A stretch of 64,000 nt of DNA from RHKX01 sp963839535 (GTDB lineage Bacteria; Actinomycetota; Thermoleophilia; Solirubrobacterales; 70-9): NCBI GenBank assembly GCA_963839535.1, contig CAWIVF010000006.1, positions 372,001 through 436,000 of the forward strand, given 5' to 3'. Below are positions 16,750-26,524 of the stretch, piece after piece. Position 1 is the first letter of the stretch; every line of letters begins with the position of its first letter. The translations under genes were made by a program, and so were the position numbers. Under the pieces are notes generated by a model, which was not told the origin of the DNA, did not search any database, and worked only from the letters and a program-made list of their open reading frames with translations.

Positions 16750-17265
16750 TCAGCGCAGCCCGGTGGCTAACGGACAACCGGAGGAGAGCTTGACCCGCCA
16801 CCAGCCGGCCAGCATTCCGAGCAGACCCCAGCGGGGTCGCGAGTGCCAGTGCTTGCAGCCGGGCTCGCCGACTTCCTCGTTGCGGACGAGGACCCAGCGG
16901 TAATCGGCGGGGTCGGCGATCATCCGCTCGACGAGCTCGCGGTTGGCCTGCTCGTGATCGGCGCGCCTGGCGATCTCGGCGCGTGCCTCCGCGAGCCGGT
17001 CGGCGAGGGCGTCGCGGGTTCGCTCCAGCTCCGCCATGCCGAGGACGCGCGGGCCGCCCGCGGCACCGACCGTCCACTCGATCCCGAGGCGGGGGAAGGT
17101 CGTCGCGAAGAGCTCGCCGAGCTCGCGATCCATGCGCGCGATCTGTCGCCGCAGCTCGAGCCGAGCGGCGCGGTGGTCCTCGCGAGTCGTGGTCCCGATG
17201 CCGCCCCGAGCGGTGTCGAGCGGATCGCGGCCTGCATTCGGATCCAGTTCGAGAAGCGCGGTCAT
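16750..17265 (-). CDS. Conserved hypothetical protein with coiled-coil core
   Basis: A 171-residue soluble protein. RDPLDTARGGIGTTTREDHR at the start is followed by a long amphipathic region (RLELRRQIARMDRELGELFA, LADRLAEARAEIARRADHEQ). The C-terminal segment has CKHWHSRPRWGLLGMLAGWW, rich in Trp, with a Cys/His cluster that could bind metal. I know similar sequences only as uncharacterised actinobacterial proteins. ATG 17265 has a good ribosome-binding site (GAAAGGAG). Confidence 0.6.
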   Translation of the reverse strand: MTALLELDPNAGRDPLDTARGGIGTTTREDHRAARLELRRQIARMDRELGELFATTFPRLGIEWTVGAAGGPRVLGMAELERTRDALADRLAEARAEIARRADHEQANRELVERMIADPADYRWVLVRNEEVGEPGCKHWHSRPRWGLLGMLAGWWRVKLSSGCPLATGLR

Positions 17266-17350
17266 CCGTGCTCCTTTCAGCGTCGCTTGGTTTTCAGTGT
17301 AGCCGGGTGGGAGCGCGGCGGGCCCCGGTTCCCAGCCCCAGGCGCCGGGG

Positions 17351-18023
17351 CTACCGCGCCGGCGCCGCGAGCATCGCGTCGGCCACGAGCCAGAGGGCCT
17401 CCTCGACGGCGATCTCGGGCACCCCGGCGACGCCGACCGCGGCGAGCAGCGTCCGGGTCGTCTCCGGATGGACCCCGCGGCCGCTCGCGGTCGCGCCGAA
17501 GAGCAGGGCGAGCGGGCGATCGGCGTCGGCGAACACGAGCGTCCCCGCGGGCAGCTCGCCGGGCCGGCCCTCGAGTCTCCTCGCCCTCGCCGCTCGGCCT
17601 GATCGTCAGCGGGGGCTCCATCCGATCGGCGTCGAAGGCCCGGACCGGCACGCCGGACTCGATGATCGCGATCGTCAGCGCGTCATCGAGCAGGTTCTTG
17701 CTGACGAAGCCGCCCTTCATCATCCGCTCGAGCGCGAGGGCCTCGACCGGGGTGGGCTGCTCGTCGGGGTCGAGCCCGATGTGGCGGTAGAACACGCGAT
17801 AGGCCCAGGGGATCGGCTTGTTGCGCAGGGCGATCGCCTGCGCGCCCGCGAACCGGCTCGACAGGGTCCGCAGCCGCTCCTTCAGCTCCGCGGGCGTGCG
17901 CCCCGAGCCGCGCTCGACGGTGACGTGGCGCAGGTAGAGCCCGGGCAGCTCCTCCGCCAGCCCGGGATCGACCGCGCCCCGCTCGGCGAGGACATCGGGG
18001 TCCGCGGGGTCGCCGGCGCTCAT
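17351..18023 (-). CDS. B3/B4-domain protein (tRNA-synthetase editing-domain-like), one frame break
   Basis: About 223 residues. The first two thirds contain LRNKPIPWAYRVFYRHIGLD and GGFVSKNLLDDALTIAIIES, typical of stand-alone B3/B4 domains related to the editing region of phenylalanyl-tRNA synthetase beta. After a frame break near 17570 it continues as LEGRPGELPAGTLVFADADR and ends at 17351. Stand-alone members may hydrolyse misacylated tRNA or bind amino acids; the role here is unknown. ATG 18023 overlaps the stop of the thioredoxin-like gene. Confidence 0.72.
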
Positions 18024-18835
18024 CGGGACTGCTCCGCGCGCTCGCGGGTCGCCACGAGCAGGTCGTCGACGAACCCGCTGATGTCACCCTCGGAGACGCT
18101 GCCCGATCTCAGCGCGGTAGAGAATCCCGCCGGGATAGGCCAGCACGATCGTCGGGCAACCGCCGACCCGATACAGATTGGACACCGCCCCGTCGGGGTC
18201 GAGGCCGACCGGAACCTCCCAGCCGCCGGCCTCGACGATCTGATTGACGGTCTCGCGGCTGTCGCGCACGTTCATGCTGAGGAAGTTCACGCGGTCCCCG
18301 TAGCGTCGGGAGACCGCATCGAATGCGTCCTGGCTCGGGGTGCAGTCCCCTCCCTTGGTGAACCAGAACGAGATCGCCAGCGGCTTGTCGAAGAGGTCGC
18401 AGACCCGGATCGCATCCGACGCCGTCGATCTCGCAGGCCGGCGTGCGCTGCTGATCCTCGGGGCAGGGATTGACGGGAGCTCTCGCAGTCGTCCTGGGCG
18501 ACGTTCGCATCGGCATCGCTGGTGCCCTCGGCGCTCGGCGCCGCGAACTCCGGCAACGGGGTCCCCTCCTCCCCGTAGCTCGTGCCGAGGATCCCGGTCT
18601 CGTCCGTGCCGCCGATCAGGTTGAGGAGGGCGATCACGATCAGCGCGAAGAACGCCAGGCCGACGAACATCGAGTAGCGCGAGGGAGAGCGCGAGGACTT
18701 CGGGGACGCCAGGCCGCGGGGAGGCCGGCGCCCGCCCTCGGGCTCCTCGGGGCCCGAGGGGTCCTGCCGGGGGCGTTCGGGGGGAGGGTCGCGCTCGGGC
18801 CACCATCCGCCGCCGTCTCCCCCGGGCCCGGCCAT
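18020..18835 (-). CDS. Membrane-anchored thioredoxin-like protein, three frame breaks
   Basis: Reading the minus strand with corrections near 18475, 18430 and 18105 gives about 270 residues. A Pro/Arg-rich cytosolic head is followed by one membrane helix (SMFVGLAFFALIVIALLNLI) and an extracytoplasmic TlpA/redoxin-like domain: CDLFDKPLAISFWFTKGGDC, VGLDPDGAVSNLYRVGGCPT and IVLAYPGGILYRAEIG. The tail is EGDISGFVDDLLVATRERAE. The usual CxxC is not in its normal place. GGC-PT is the cis-proline region, so redox activity is uncertain. ATG 18835 abuts the MMPL gene stop. Confidence 0.62.
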
Positions 18836-18836
18836 C

Positions 18837-21525
18837 TCAGGCGTTGGCGTCGGCTCGACGACGGGGGCGACCGGGGCGCAGCGACCGCCAGGCGGCGGGG
18901 AGCGGCCGGAAGTCCTCCTCGGCCCAGACCAGCGCGGCGGGAAGGACGAGCATCACGCCGACCAGCGCAACCGTGAGGTCGACGACCGTGACGAGGCCGA
19001 AGTCCCGCAGCATCGTGATCCCGCTGAAGGCGAGGACGCCGAAGCCCGCGATCGAGGTGATCCCCGACGCGAGCACCGCGGTCCCGGTCCGGGCGTAGGT
19101 GAGGCGCAGGGCCTCGCCGATCGACTCCCCGGCCGCGCGCTGCTCGTGGTAGCGAGCGGCGAGGATCACGCTGAACTCGGTCGCCACCGCGATCACGAGC
19201 GTGCCCAGCGTGGCCGACATCGGGTTGAGCGGGATGTCCGTCGCCTCGAGCACGAGCGCCGACCAGCCGGTGGCGAGCGCGATCGGCAGCAGCGGCACGA
19301 GCGCGCGCGAGGCCGAGCGGTAGACGGCCAGCAGCACGAGGCCCACGGCGAGAAGGCCGGCGAGGGTCAGCCAGTAGCGCGAGCCGGACAGCTCGGAGTT
19401 CGCGTCGGCCGCCAGCACCGGCAGCCCGACGACCTCGGCATGGACGCCGGGCGGCGGGTCGAGGTCGGCGCGGATCTCGTCGATCAGCGCCTCCTGCTCG
19501 TCGAGCGGCATCACGGGGATGAGGAACGAGACGTTCGCGACCTTGCCGGCATCGGTGTCGGAGAGGATCGCCTGCGAGAAGTACGGCGGGATCGCCGCGA
19601 GGACGGCGGAGATGCGCTCGGGAGTCAGCGCTCCCGAGCCCTCGGCGAAGAGATCGGACAGGGCCGGGCCCGGACAGAGCTCCGTGCCCTCGGCCTGACA
19701 GGTCGGGAACTCCCCGTCGAACCCGTGCTCCCTGAGGACGTCGCGCTTGAAGTCGCCCATCCAGGCGATCGCCTCGGGCGAGAGCACGTCGCCGGAGACC
19801 AGCACGTCGAGCTCCCCCGACACGCCCGTCGCCTGCTGCAGCTCGTCGACCGACTCGAGCGCCGGCAGATCCGCCGGCACCAGCTCGCGGATGTCGCTGA
19901 CGACCTTCGTCCCGGTGCCCGCGACCCACCCGCTGACGGCGAGGACGGCGGCGACGGCGAGGACCCGGCCGGGGGAGCCGATCGAGGCGGCGAGGGCCCG
20001 CCGGCCGAGATCGGATCCGCGGACGCGGGCGGAGTCGACCAGGCCGGCGACGCCACGGCCGGCGGCCGCACCCGATCGGGCGGCCGCGGCGAGGCTGCCA
20101 CCGCCACCCGCGAGACGGTCGCGCGCGCCGGCCAGCCCACGGGCGGCGCGGGGAGCGGGCCGCTGAGTCATCGAGAGCGCCGCCAGCCCCGCCGTCAGCG
20201 AGATCGCCAGCGCGGCGAAGATCCCGGCGACGAGCGAGATCGCGAACTCGCGGACCATCGGGATCGGCGAGAGGGCGAGCGAGAGGAACCCGACCGAGGT
20301 CGCGAGGGCCGCGGTGCCGATGACCGGCCCGCCCCGGACAGCCGCGACGACCGCCGCGGCAGGTGGGCCGCTCCCCGGCCTCGGCGGCCTCGCGGAAGCG
20401 CGCCTGGAGCTGGATCGCGTAGTCGACGCCGAGGCCGATCACCACCGGCAGCACCGCCACCGAGGCCATCGTCAGGGTCCCGCCGATCAGGGAGAGGAGG
20501 CCGAAGGCGAAGCCGGACGCCCCGAGCGCGATGAACAGCGGCAGCAGCCTGAGCGGCGGCCCGAAGATCAGGATCAGGACCAGCGCCATGATCACGAGGG
20601 CGATCGCGAAGAGGAGGACGATCTCGCCGCTGATCTCGTCGGCGAGGCCCTCGACCACGACCGGGATCCCGCTGATCTCGTAGCTCGCGTCGTCGGAGAG
20701 GGCGAACGTGTCGTCGGCGACCGCCTCGCGGATCAGCGCGATCGCCTCGCGCCGGGTCGAGTCGGAGATGTCCGGCTGCAGCCGGATCGAGATCAGCGCG
20801 CCCTCGCTGGACGGGAAGAGGTAGCCGAACTTCGACTTCGGGACGTTCGACCCCTGCGTGAGGTCGAAGACGATCGACTGGACGAACTGCGTGTCCTCGA
20901 TCGAGATGCCGTCGAGCACCGCGACCGGGCTCATGTTGAGCTGCGAGAACTGGGCGTAGACCGAGGAGATCACCTGGCTCTGCGCCTCCTCGACGAGTGC
21001 GCCGTCTCCGCCTCCGAGAGGCCGGACTGCTGCGCCTGCTCGATCGCCGCCGCTCTCGTCTCCGCGAGATCCTGCTTGAGCACCGCCGAGCTGCTCGCGG
21101 ATCGCCTGCGTGGTCCTCGTGGCCGCCTCGTTGAGGAAGGTCGCCGGCCCGAACACGACCCGCGTCGCGCCGAGGTCGGCGATCTCCTCGCAGACGGGCG
21201 CGACGTACTCGCCGTTGGCGTCGGCGTTGCCGGCGAGGCAGCCCTCGAGCATCAGCAGCCGCCCGAGGTCCTCGGTCAGGACGAGCTTCTGGAGGTCCCC
21301 CTTGGCGAGGACGACGATCGCGTCATCCCCGAAGCGCTGCCGGAAGTCCTCGGTCCCCTCGAAGGCGGCCGACCCGTTGTCGACGAGCTTGTCGGTGCCG
21401 GCATCGGGCGACAGCCGCAGCGCCCCGAGCACGGTGACGATCGCGACGATCGAAATGACCCCGGCAATGGTGGCCGCCGGCCGAGTAACGGCCCACTCCC
21501 CAATCCGCCCAAGCAGGTTCTTCAT
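18837..21525 (-). CDS. RND/MMPL-family transporter, frame breaks
   Basis: About 895 residues with the RND arrangement duplicated: helix 1 near residue 15, a large external loop, a five-helix bundle around ALVIMALVLILIFGPPLRLL and SVAVLPVVIGLGVDYAIQLQ, then a second loop and bundle (SATLGTLVIAVATEFSVILA). VIGLGVDYAIQLQARF is the MMPL/HAE3 hallmark in helix 4. One break near 20355 joins the halves, and a compensating pair near 21000-21080 garbles about 25 residues. Such transporters move lipids or hydrophobic compounds with proton exchange. Its location 196 bp past an Mla/Mce-type ABC core suggests a role in envelope lipid traffic. Confidence 0.82.
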
Positions 21526-21673
21526 CGCGTAGAGAGTAGGCGGAGCAGCATAAATTCAGGCAATTTTCGGGTTAAGCCCCCACCCCCGCCCCTCCCCAAG
21601 AAAACCGGCCCCGACTTCCCGCGGGTCGCAGGCGCGGCCGGGGTGTGTCTGAGGGGAGTCCGCGGCTCCGGCG

Positions 21674-21690
21674 AAAAACTCCCTCGGGAG
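21674..21690 (-). terminator. Intrinsic terminator after the Mkl gene
   Basis: On the minus strand CTCC-CGAG-GGAG forms a short stem followed by TTTTT (21678-21674). It lies about 30 bp past the ATPase stop. Confidence 0.5.
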
Positions 21691-21721
21691 GCCACCAACA
21701 GTCCTGCCGGAGGCGCGCCCC

Positions 21722-22764
21722 TCAGGCACGCCCCGGCCGCGCCCCGCAGGGGCTCAGTCCATCGCCAAGCGGACCTTCGACCTCAGCGTTGAGGAACTGC
21801 CGAACGAAGTCGTTATCGGACTCGAACAGCTCCTCGGAAGGCCCGGACTCGACGATCCGCCCCTTCCAGAGCACGGCGATGAAGTCAGCGATGCGACGCG
21901 CCGTCCCGAGGTCGTGGCTGATCACCATGTAACAGCCGCCGTTCTCCTCGTGGATCTCGCGGATCAGCTCGCAGAGCAGCGCCGTGCGAACCGGGTCGAG
22001 CCCCGAGTCCGGCTCGTCGAAGAACACGATCGCCGGGTCGAGCACGAGGGCCCGGGCGAAGCCGGCGCGCTTGCGCATCCCGCCGGAGAGCTCGTTGGGC
22101 ATCTTGTAGTGCGCGGCGCCGAGGCCGACCTCGTCGAGGCGCGCGTTGACGATGTCCGCGATCTCGTCCTCGGACTTGTCCGTGTGCTGACGCAGCGGGA
22201 AGGCCGTGTTGTCGAAGATGTTCATCGAGCCGAACAGCGCGCCGTCCTGGAACAGCAGGCCGAACTTCTTGCGCATCTCGAAGAGCTCGTCGTCGGTCAT
22301 GTTGGGGACCGACTCGCCGTGCACGAGGATGTCGCCGGAATCGGGGTAGAGCAGCCCGACGATCAGCTTGATCAGCACGCTCTTGCCCGTGCCCGACGGG
22401 CCGAGGACCATCGAGACCTCGTTGTCGGGAAGGCCGAGGTTGAGGCCGTTCTGGATCCGGGTGTTGCCGAACTGCTTGACCAGGTCGATGACCTCGATCG
22501 CGTCCTCGCCGCCGTGGTCCCGCTTCTCGCCGGTGTGCCACTTGTAGGGCTCGGTCTCGTCCGGCTCGACGCCGGGGATCGTGTAGTCCTTGTTCAGCTT
22601 GCCGAGCTCGGGAGCCGCGGAGTCGGGATCGCCGCCGGTGTGGTCGGGCGCGGACGAGGACTCGTAGCGCTGGCTATCGTCGCCGCGCGGTCGACCTCCT
22701 CGGTGGCGCGGCCATCAGCGCGGTCGTCGTCGTCGTAGTCGTTCTCCCGGTTCTCGTCAGCCAA
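21722..22764 (-). CDS. Mkl/MlaF-type ABC ATPase, one frame break
   Basis: About 347 residues. It starts at TTG 22764 behind a strong SD (AGGAGGAGACCC). The first 90 residues are an acidic, disordered extension (ENRENDYDDDDRADGR; later DYTIPGVEPDETEPYKW), with a frame break near 22680. The ATPase core follows: Walker A GPSGTGKS, LLFQDGALFGSM as Q-loop, signature NELSGGMRKRAGFARAL, Walker B VFFDEPDSGLDP and H-loop VISHDLGTARR. The Q-loop and signature are those of MlaF/Mkl ATPases that power phospholipid or MCE importers. It is third in an operon after the two YrbE permeases. Confidence 0.88.
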
Positions 22765-22796
22765 GGGTCTCCTCCTAGATAGATGCGCGCACGGCG

Positions 22797-23591
22797 TCAG
22801 CCGCCGATCGGCGCACGTGGATTGGCTCCCCAGAACACGAGGGTGCCCATCATTCCGATGATGTGGACCAGGACGATGTTGAGGACCATCGACTTCGCGG
22901 TGGCCGTTCCGACGCCGACCGGGCCTCCCCCGGAGGTGTAGCCGTAGTAGCAGCCGACCAGCACGATGGCGGTCGCCATCGCCATCCCCTTGATCACGCT
23001 GAATATGAGGTCAGGTGGGTTCTGGAACATCCAGAAGATCAAGAGGTAGCCGCCGCTGGAGGTGTCCCCGATCTGCTCGACGACCGCGATGTAGGAGGCG
23101 AGGAAGCCGATTCCGATCGCCGCCAGGTACATGAAGGGGAGGACCATCCAGGCCGCCAGCAGGCGGGTCGCCGCGAGGAAGGTGACCGGCTGGATGCCCA
23201 TGACCTCGAGGGCGTCGATCTCGTCGGAGATGCGCATGGCGCCGAGCTCGGCGACGATCCCGGTCCCGATCTTCGCGCTCATCATGTAGCCGAAGGCGTA
23301 GGGGATGACCTCGCGCAGGTCGCACCAGGCGGCGAAGTTGCCGGCGTAGGCGGGCGCGCCGACCGAGCGGGTGAAGTAGGCGCCCTCGATCCCGCACTGG
23401 AGGCCGAGGATGAAGACGAAGCCCCAGATGACGATGGTCGAGCCGAGGATGAGCACGCCGGCCTGGCGCAGCGCCTCACCGAAGAACTGGAAGACGCGGC
23501 CCGAGTAGACGAGCCCCATCACGCGACCGCAGAAGCGGAAGATCTCCCCCATCGAGGAGAGCCAATCCTTTGGTACCGCGAGCCAGCCCAT
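22797..23591 (-). CDS. MlaE/YrbE-type permease B
   Basis: A 264-residue permease with five to six helices (QAGVLILGSTIVIWGFVFIL, KSMVLNIVLVHIIGMMGTLV). The central region EIDALEVMGIQPVTFLAATR is the MlaE coupling-helix signature. With its upstream twin it would form the membrane dimer of an MCE/Mla lipid transporter. The gene lies directly after permease A with no gap and 32 bp before the ATPase start. No MCE-domain gene is within the window. Confidence 0.9.
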   Translation of the reverse strand: MGWLAVPKDWLSSMGEIFRFCGRVMGLVYSGRVFQFFGEALRQAGVLILGSTIVIWGFVFILGLQCGIEGAYFTRSVGAPAYAGNFAAWCDLREVIPYAFGYMMSAKIGTGIVAELGAMRISDEIDALEVMGIQPVTFLAATRLLAAWMVLPFMYLAAIGIGFLASYIAVVEQIGDTSSGGYLLIFWMFQNPPDLIFSVIKGMAMATAIVLVGCYYGYTSGGGPVGVGTATAKSMVLNIVLVHIIGMMGTLVFWGANPRAPIGG

Positions 23592-24398
23592 CTACTTGAT
23601 CGTGCTGATTTCGGGGTGGGTCGCCAGCAGCGTCTGGGTGAAGACGTAGTTGAACGCGAACACGCCCATGAAGGCGATCACGACCGCCTCGTTGACGGCG
23701 GTCCCCACCCCCTGGGCGCCTCCGGACGCATTCATCCCCTTGTAGGAGCAGACGATCGCGATGATCGCGCCGAACAGGGTCGTCTTCAGCACCGATCCCC
23801 AGAGGTCGGTGACGGACGCGTTGTTGAAGAGCGTTGCGAAGAACCCACCGAGCGGCTGGCCGTAGGTGAGCTCGGCGAAGATGCCGCCGCTGATCCCGAA
23901 GAGCAGCGCGTAGATGTTGAGCAGGCCGGTGATCAGCATCAGGCTGAGGAACCGGGGGACGACGAGGTTCTTGATCGGGTCGACGCCGAGGACCATCAGC
24001 GCGTCGAGCTCCTCGCGGATCTTGCGGGCGCCGAGGTCAGCGGTGATGGCCGTGCCCGCGACTCCGGCGACGACGACGGCGGTCACGAACGGTGCGAACT
24101 CGCGGACCGAGGCGAGGATGAAGAAACCGCCGAGCCGGTCGAGCGCGCCGAACAGGGTGAGGAAGTTCGCGGCCTGCAGCCCTGGTGCACCGAAGCCGAA
24201 GGCCACGGTGCTGATGAGCAGCGGGAACCAGCAGAGCTGCAGGGCGAAGAGGAACTGGGAGATGAACTCGCCGCCGTACGGGTAGGGCGGCTTGACGGTC
24301 GCAACGATCGTCTTGCCGGTCAGGATCATCATGTTCCCGACCTGCTCGAACAGGCCCTTTGCGGGTAGGAACGCCCTATCGGCTACGGATCTGACCAT
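23592..24398 (-). CDS. MlaE/YrbE-type permease A
   Basis: A 268-residue permease with the MlaE pattern: an N-terminal amphipathic helix (LFEQVGNMMILTGKTIVATV), membrane segments, and the signature EELDALMVLGVDPIKNLVVP. The paired A and B permeases are typical of actinobacteria (YrbE1A/YrbE1B), whereas proteobacterial MlaE is a homodimer. First gene of the minus-strand operon; the lipoprotein gene starts in the opposite direction 183 bp away. Confidence 0.9.
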   Translation of the reverse strand: MVRSVADRAFLPAKGLFEQVGNMMILTGKTIVATVKPPYPYGGEFISQFLFALQLCWFPLLISTVAFGFGAPGLQAANFLTLFGALDRLGGFFILASVREFAPFVTAVVVAGVAGTAITADLGARKIREELDALMVLGVDPIKNLVVPRFLSLMLITGLLNIYALLFGISGGIFAELTYGQPLGGFFATLFNNASVTDLWGSVLKTTLFGAIIAIVCSYKGMNASGGAQGVGTAVNEAVVIAFMGVFAFNYVFTQTLLATHPEISTIK

Positions 24399-24557
24399 CT
24401 CTCCTGGCGGCCCCGGTGACTGGGCACCTCGCCTCCGCCGACAAAGTTAGTTCATCCCGCGGCGCGGCGCCACCCCCAACCGTCCCCCGCCGAACCCCTT
24501 GCCGATGCGGAGTGCGCCGGGAGACGCGCAGGCGACGATGACGCAGGAAACCGGAAG

Positions 24558-24580
24558 GCGCCGTGGTATGTTCACGGCGC
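24558..24580. promoter_or_regulatory. Palindrome over the lipoprotein promoter
   Basis: GCGCCGTG (24558-24565) and CACGGCGC (24573-24580) are perfect inverted repeats around GTATGTT. The spacer contains TATGTT, a -10 candidate 9 bp before the TTG start. A repressor bound here would cover the -10. It could also simply be an RNA hairpin if transcription starts upstream. Confidence 0.4.
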
Positions 24581-24581
24581 T

Positions 24582-25274
24582 TTGGGGGAGAGACCTACAA
24601 GCATCCGGCGGAATCGGCTTGCCTTTTTCACCGCGCTGAGCCTTCTCTCCGCATTCTCGCTCGCACTGAGCGCTTGCGGCGGCAGCGCCGCGCCGCAAGA
24701 CGACAACGAGCCCGAGGGCGATTTCAAGGTCGAGGTCACCCAGGCGAAGTTCCCGACGGCGCAGCGGCTCGCCGAGACCTCCGACCTGATCCTCGGCGTC
24801 AAGAACACGGGCGACGAGGAGCTGCCCGAGCTGGCGATCACGATCGAGACCGACTCGCCCGGCGACGACTCCGAGACCGACTCGGTCGCCGACAGCTCCT
24901 TCAGCATCCGCGTCGACGACCCGTCGCTGGCCAATCCCAGCCGGCCCGTCTGGATCCTCGAGAACAAGTACCCGCGGGAAGTCGGGACGCCGCCGCCGAC
25001 CGGCCTCTCCGGCGGCTTCCGCGCCCAGACCAACACCTTCGGCTTCGGCCCGCTTCCCGCCGGGGAGACCCGCGAGATCGTCTGGCGCGTCACCCCCGTG
25101 CAGGGCGGCACCTACACCCTCCACTACCAGGTGGCCGCCGGGCTCGACGGCAACGCGCGCGCGGTGACCGACGACGGCGGCGACGTGAAGGGTGAGTTCG
25201 TCGTCACGATCAGCGACAAGCCCGCGCAGGCAGGCGTCGACGACGCCGGCAACGTCGTCATCCAGGGCGAGTGA
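24582..25274 (+). CDS. Secreted lipoprotein, hypothetical
   Basis: A 230-residue exported protein. After an Arg-containing head it has a hydrophobic stretch (LAFFTALSLLSAFSLALSAC) whose LSAC is a lipobox. The mature part has beta-rich segments (LAETSDLILGVKNTGDEELP, GFGPLPAGETREIVWRVTP) that read like an Ig-like or CARDB-type fold. No enzyme motif is seen. The TTG at 24582 is the only in-frame start near the promoter palindrome and has no SD. It overlaps the next gene's first bases and may be co-transcribed with the sugar dehydrogenases. Confidence 0.72.
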   Translation: MGERPTSIRRNRLAFFTALSLLSAFSLALSACGGSAAPQDDNEPEGDFKVEVTQAKFPTAQRLAETSDLILGVKNTGDEELPELAITIETDSPGDDSETDSVADSSFSIRVDDPSLANPSRPVWILENKYPREVGTPPPTGLSGGFRAQTNTFGFGPLPAGETREIVWRVTPVQGGTYTLHYQVAAGLDGNARAVTDDGGDVKGEFVVTISDKPAQAGVDDAGNVVIQGE

Positions 25275-26492
25275 GCGCGCCGGGTTCGCCCGGCCGGCGC
25301 TCCTGCTCGCTCTCCTGATCGTCGCGACCGTCCTCGCCGCCTGCGGTGACGACGAGCGATCGACGACCGCCTCGACGACTCGACGACGTCTGCGCCGCAG
25401 GCCCCCGGCGGCAAGGCGGCGAAGGCCGACGGGCAAGGCGGCGTCGAGCTGACCGAGCTCGGAACCTTCGCCTCCCCCCTCTACGTGACTCAGCCGCCCG
25501 CGGGGGACGACGCCCTCTACGTGGTCGAGCAGGGGGGCACGATCCAGCGCCTCGACCCCGACGGCGGCACGGAGGTCTTCCTCGACATCTCCGACGAGAT
25601 CACGAGCGGTGGCGAGCAGGGTCTGCTCTCGGTGGCCTTCGCGCCGGACTACGCCCGCTCGGGCCTGCTCTACGTCGACTACACGAACCTCGACGGCGAC
25701 ACGCGGGTGGTCGAGTACCGCGCCGAGGACGGCGTCGTCGACGAGTCATCGGCGCGGGAGCTGCTCGCCATCGATCAGCCCTACGTGAACCACAACGGCG
25801 GGCTCGTGACCTTCGGCCCCGACGGGCTGCTCTACGTCGGCCTCGGCGACGGCGGCTCCGGCGACGACCCCGAGCGGACGGCCCTCGACCTCACCTCCCC
25901 GCTGGGGAAGATCCTCCGCATCGACCCGGCCCCGAGCGGCGAGCGGCCCTACTCGATCCCGGCCGACAACCCGTTCGCACGCGACGACGGCGCGTTGCCC
26001 GAGATCTACGCCTATGGGCTCCGCAACCCGTGGCGCTTCGCCTTCGACGAGAAGAGCGGCACGCTGACGATCGGCGACGTCGGCCAGGACGCCGAGGAGG
26101 AGATCGACGTGATCGCAACCGACGAGGCGGCCGGCGCCAACTTCGGCTGGTCGGCCTACGAGGGGACGCAGCGTCTCAACGAGGACCAGTCGGCGCCCGA
26201 TGCGGTCCCGCCCGCCCTCGTCGCCACCCACGAGGACGGCAACTGCTCGATCACCGGCGGGCTCGTCGTCCGCGATCGCGACCTCCCGACCCTCCGCGGG
26301 CGCTACCTGTACGGCGACCTCTGCCTCGGCGAGCTGCGCAGCTTCACCCCGGTGCCCGGCGAGGAGGCCGGCGACGACGTCGCCCTGGGACAGACGGTCG
26401 AGGGGCTCTCGAGCTTCGGCGAGGACGCGGCCGGCAACGTCTACGTGACCTCGATCTCAGGGCCCGTCTACCGGATCGACCCCTCCCGCTGA
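25271..26492 (+). CDS. PQQ-type glucose/sorbosone dehydrogenase, lipoprotein, copy 1 (frame breaks at 5' end)
   Basis: From 25450 the frame is sound: ALYVVEQGGTIQRLDPDGG, VNHNGGLVTFGPDGLLYVGL, YGLRNPWRFAFDEKSGTLTI and GANFGWSAYEGTQRL are the strands of the six-bladed GSDH propeller that binds PQQ and calcium. The 5' part encodes a lipoprotein signal (ALLLALLIVATVLAACGDDE) in another frame. One or two base errors between 25275 and 25390 are needed to join GTG 25271, the signal and the propeller. The enzyme would oxidise aldose sugars outside the membrane. Confidence 0.8.
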
Positions 26493-26524
26493 GCCGGGCC
26501 ACGCCGGTCATTACCCTTTGCCGA

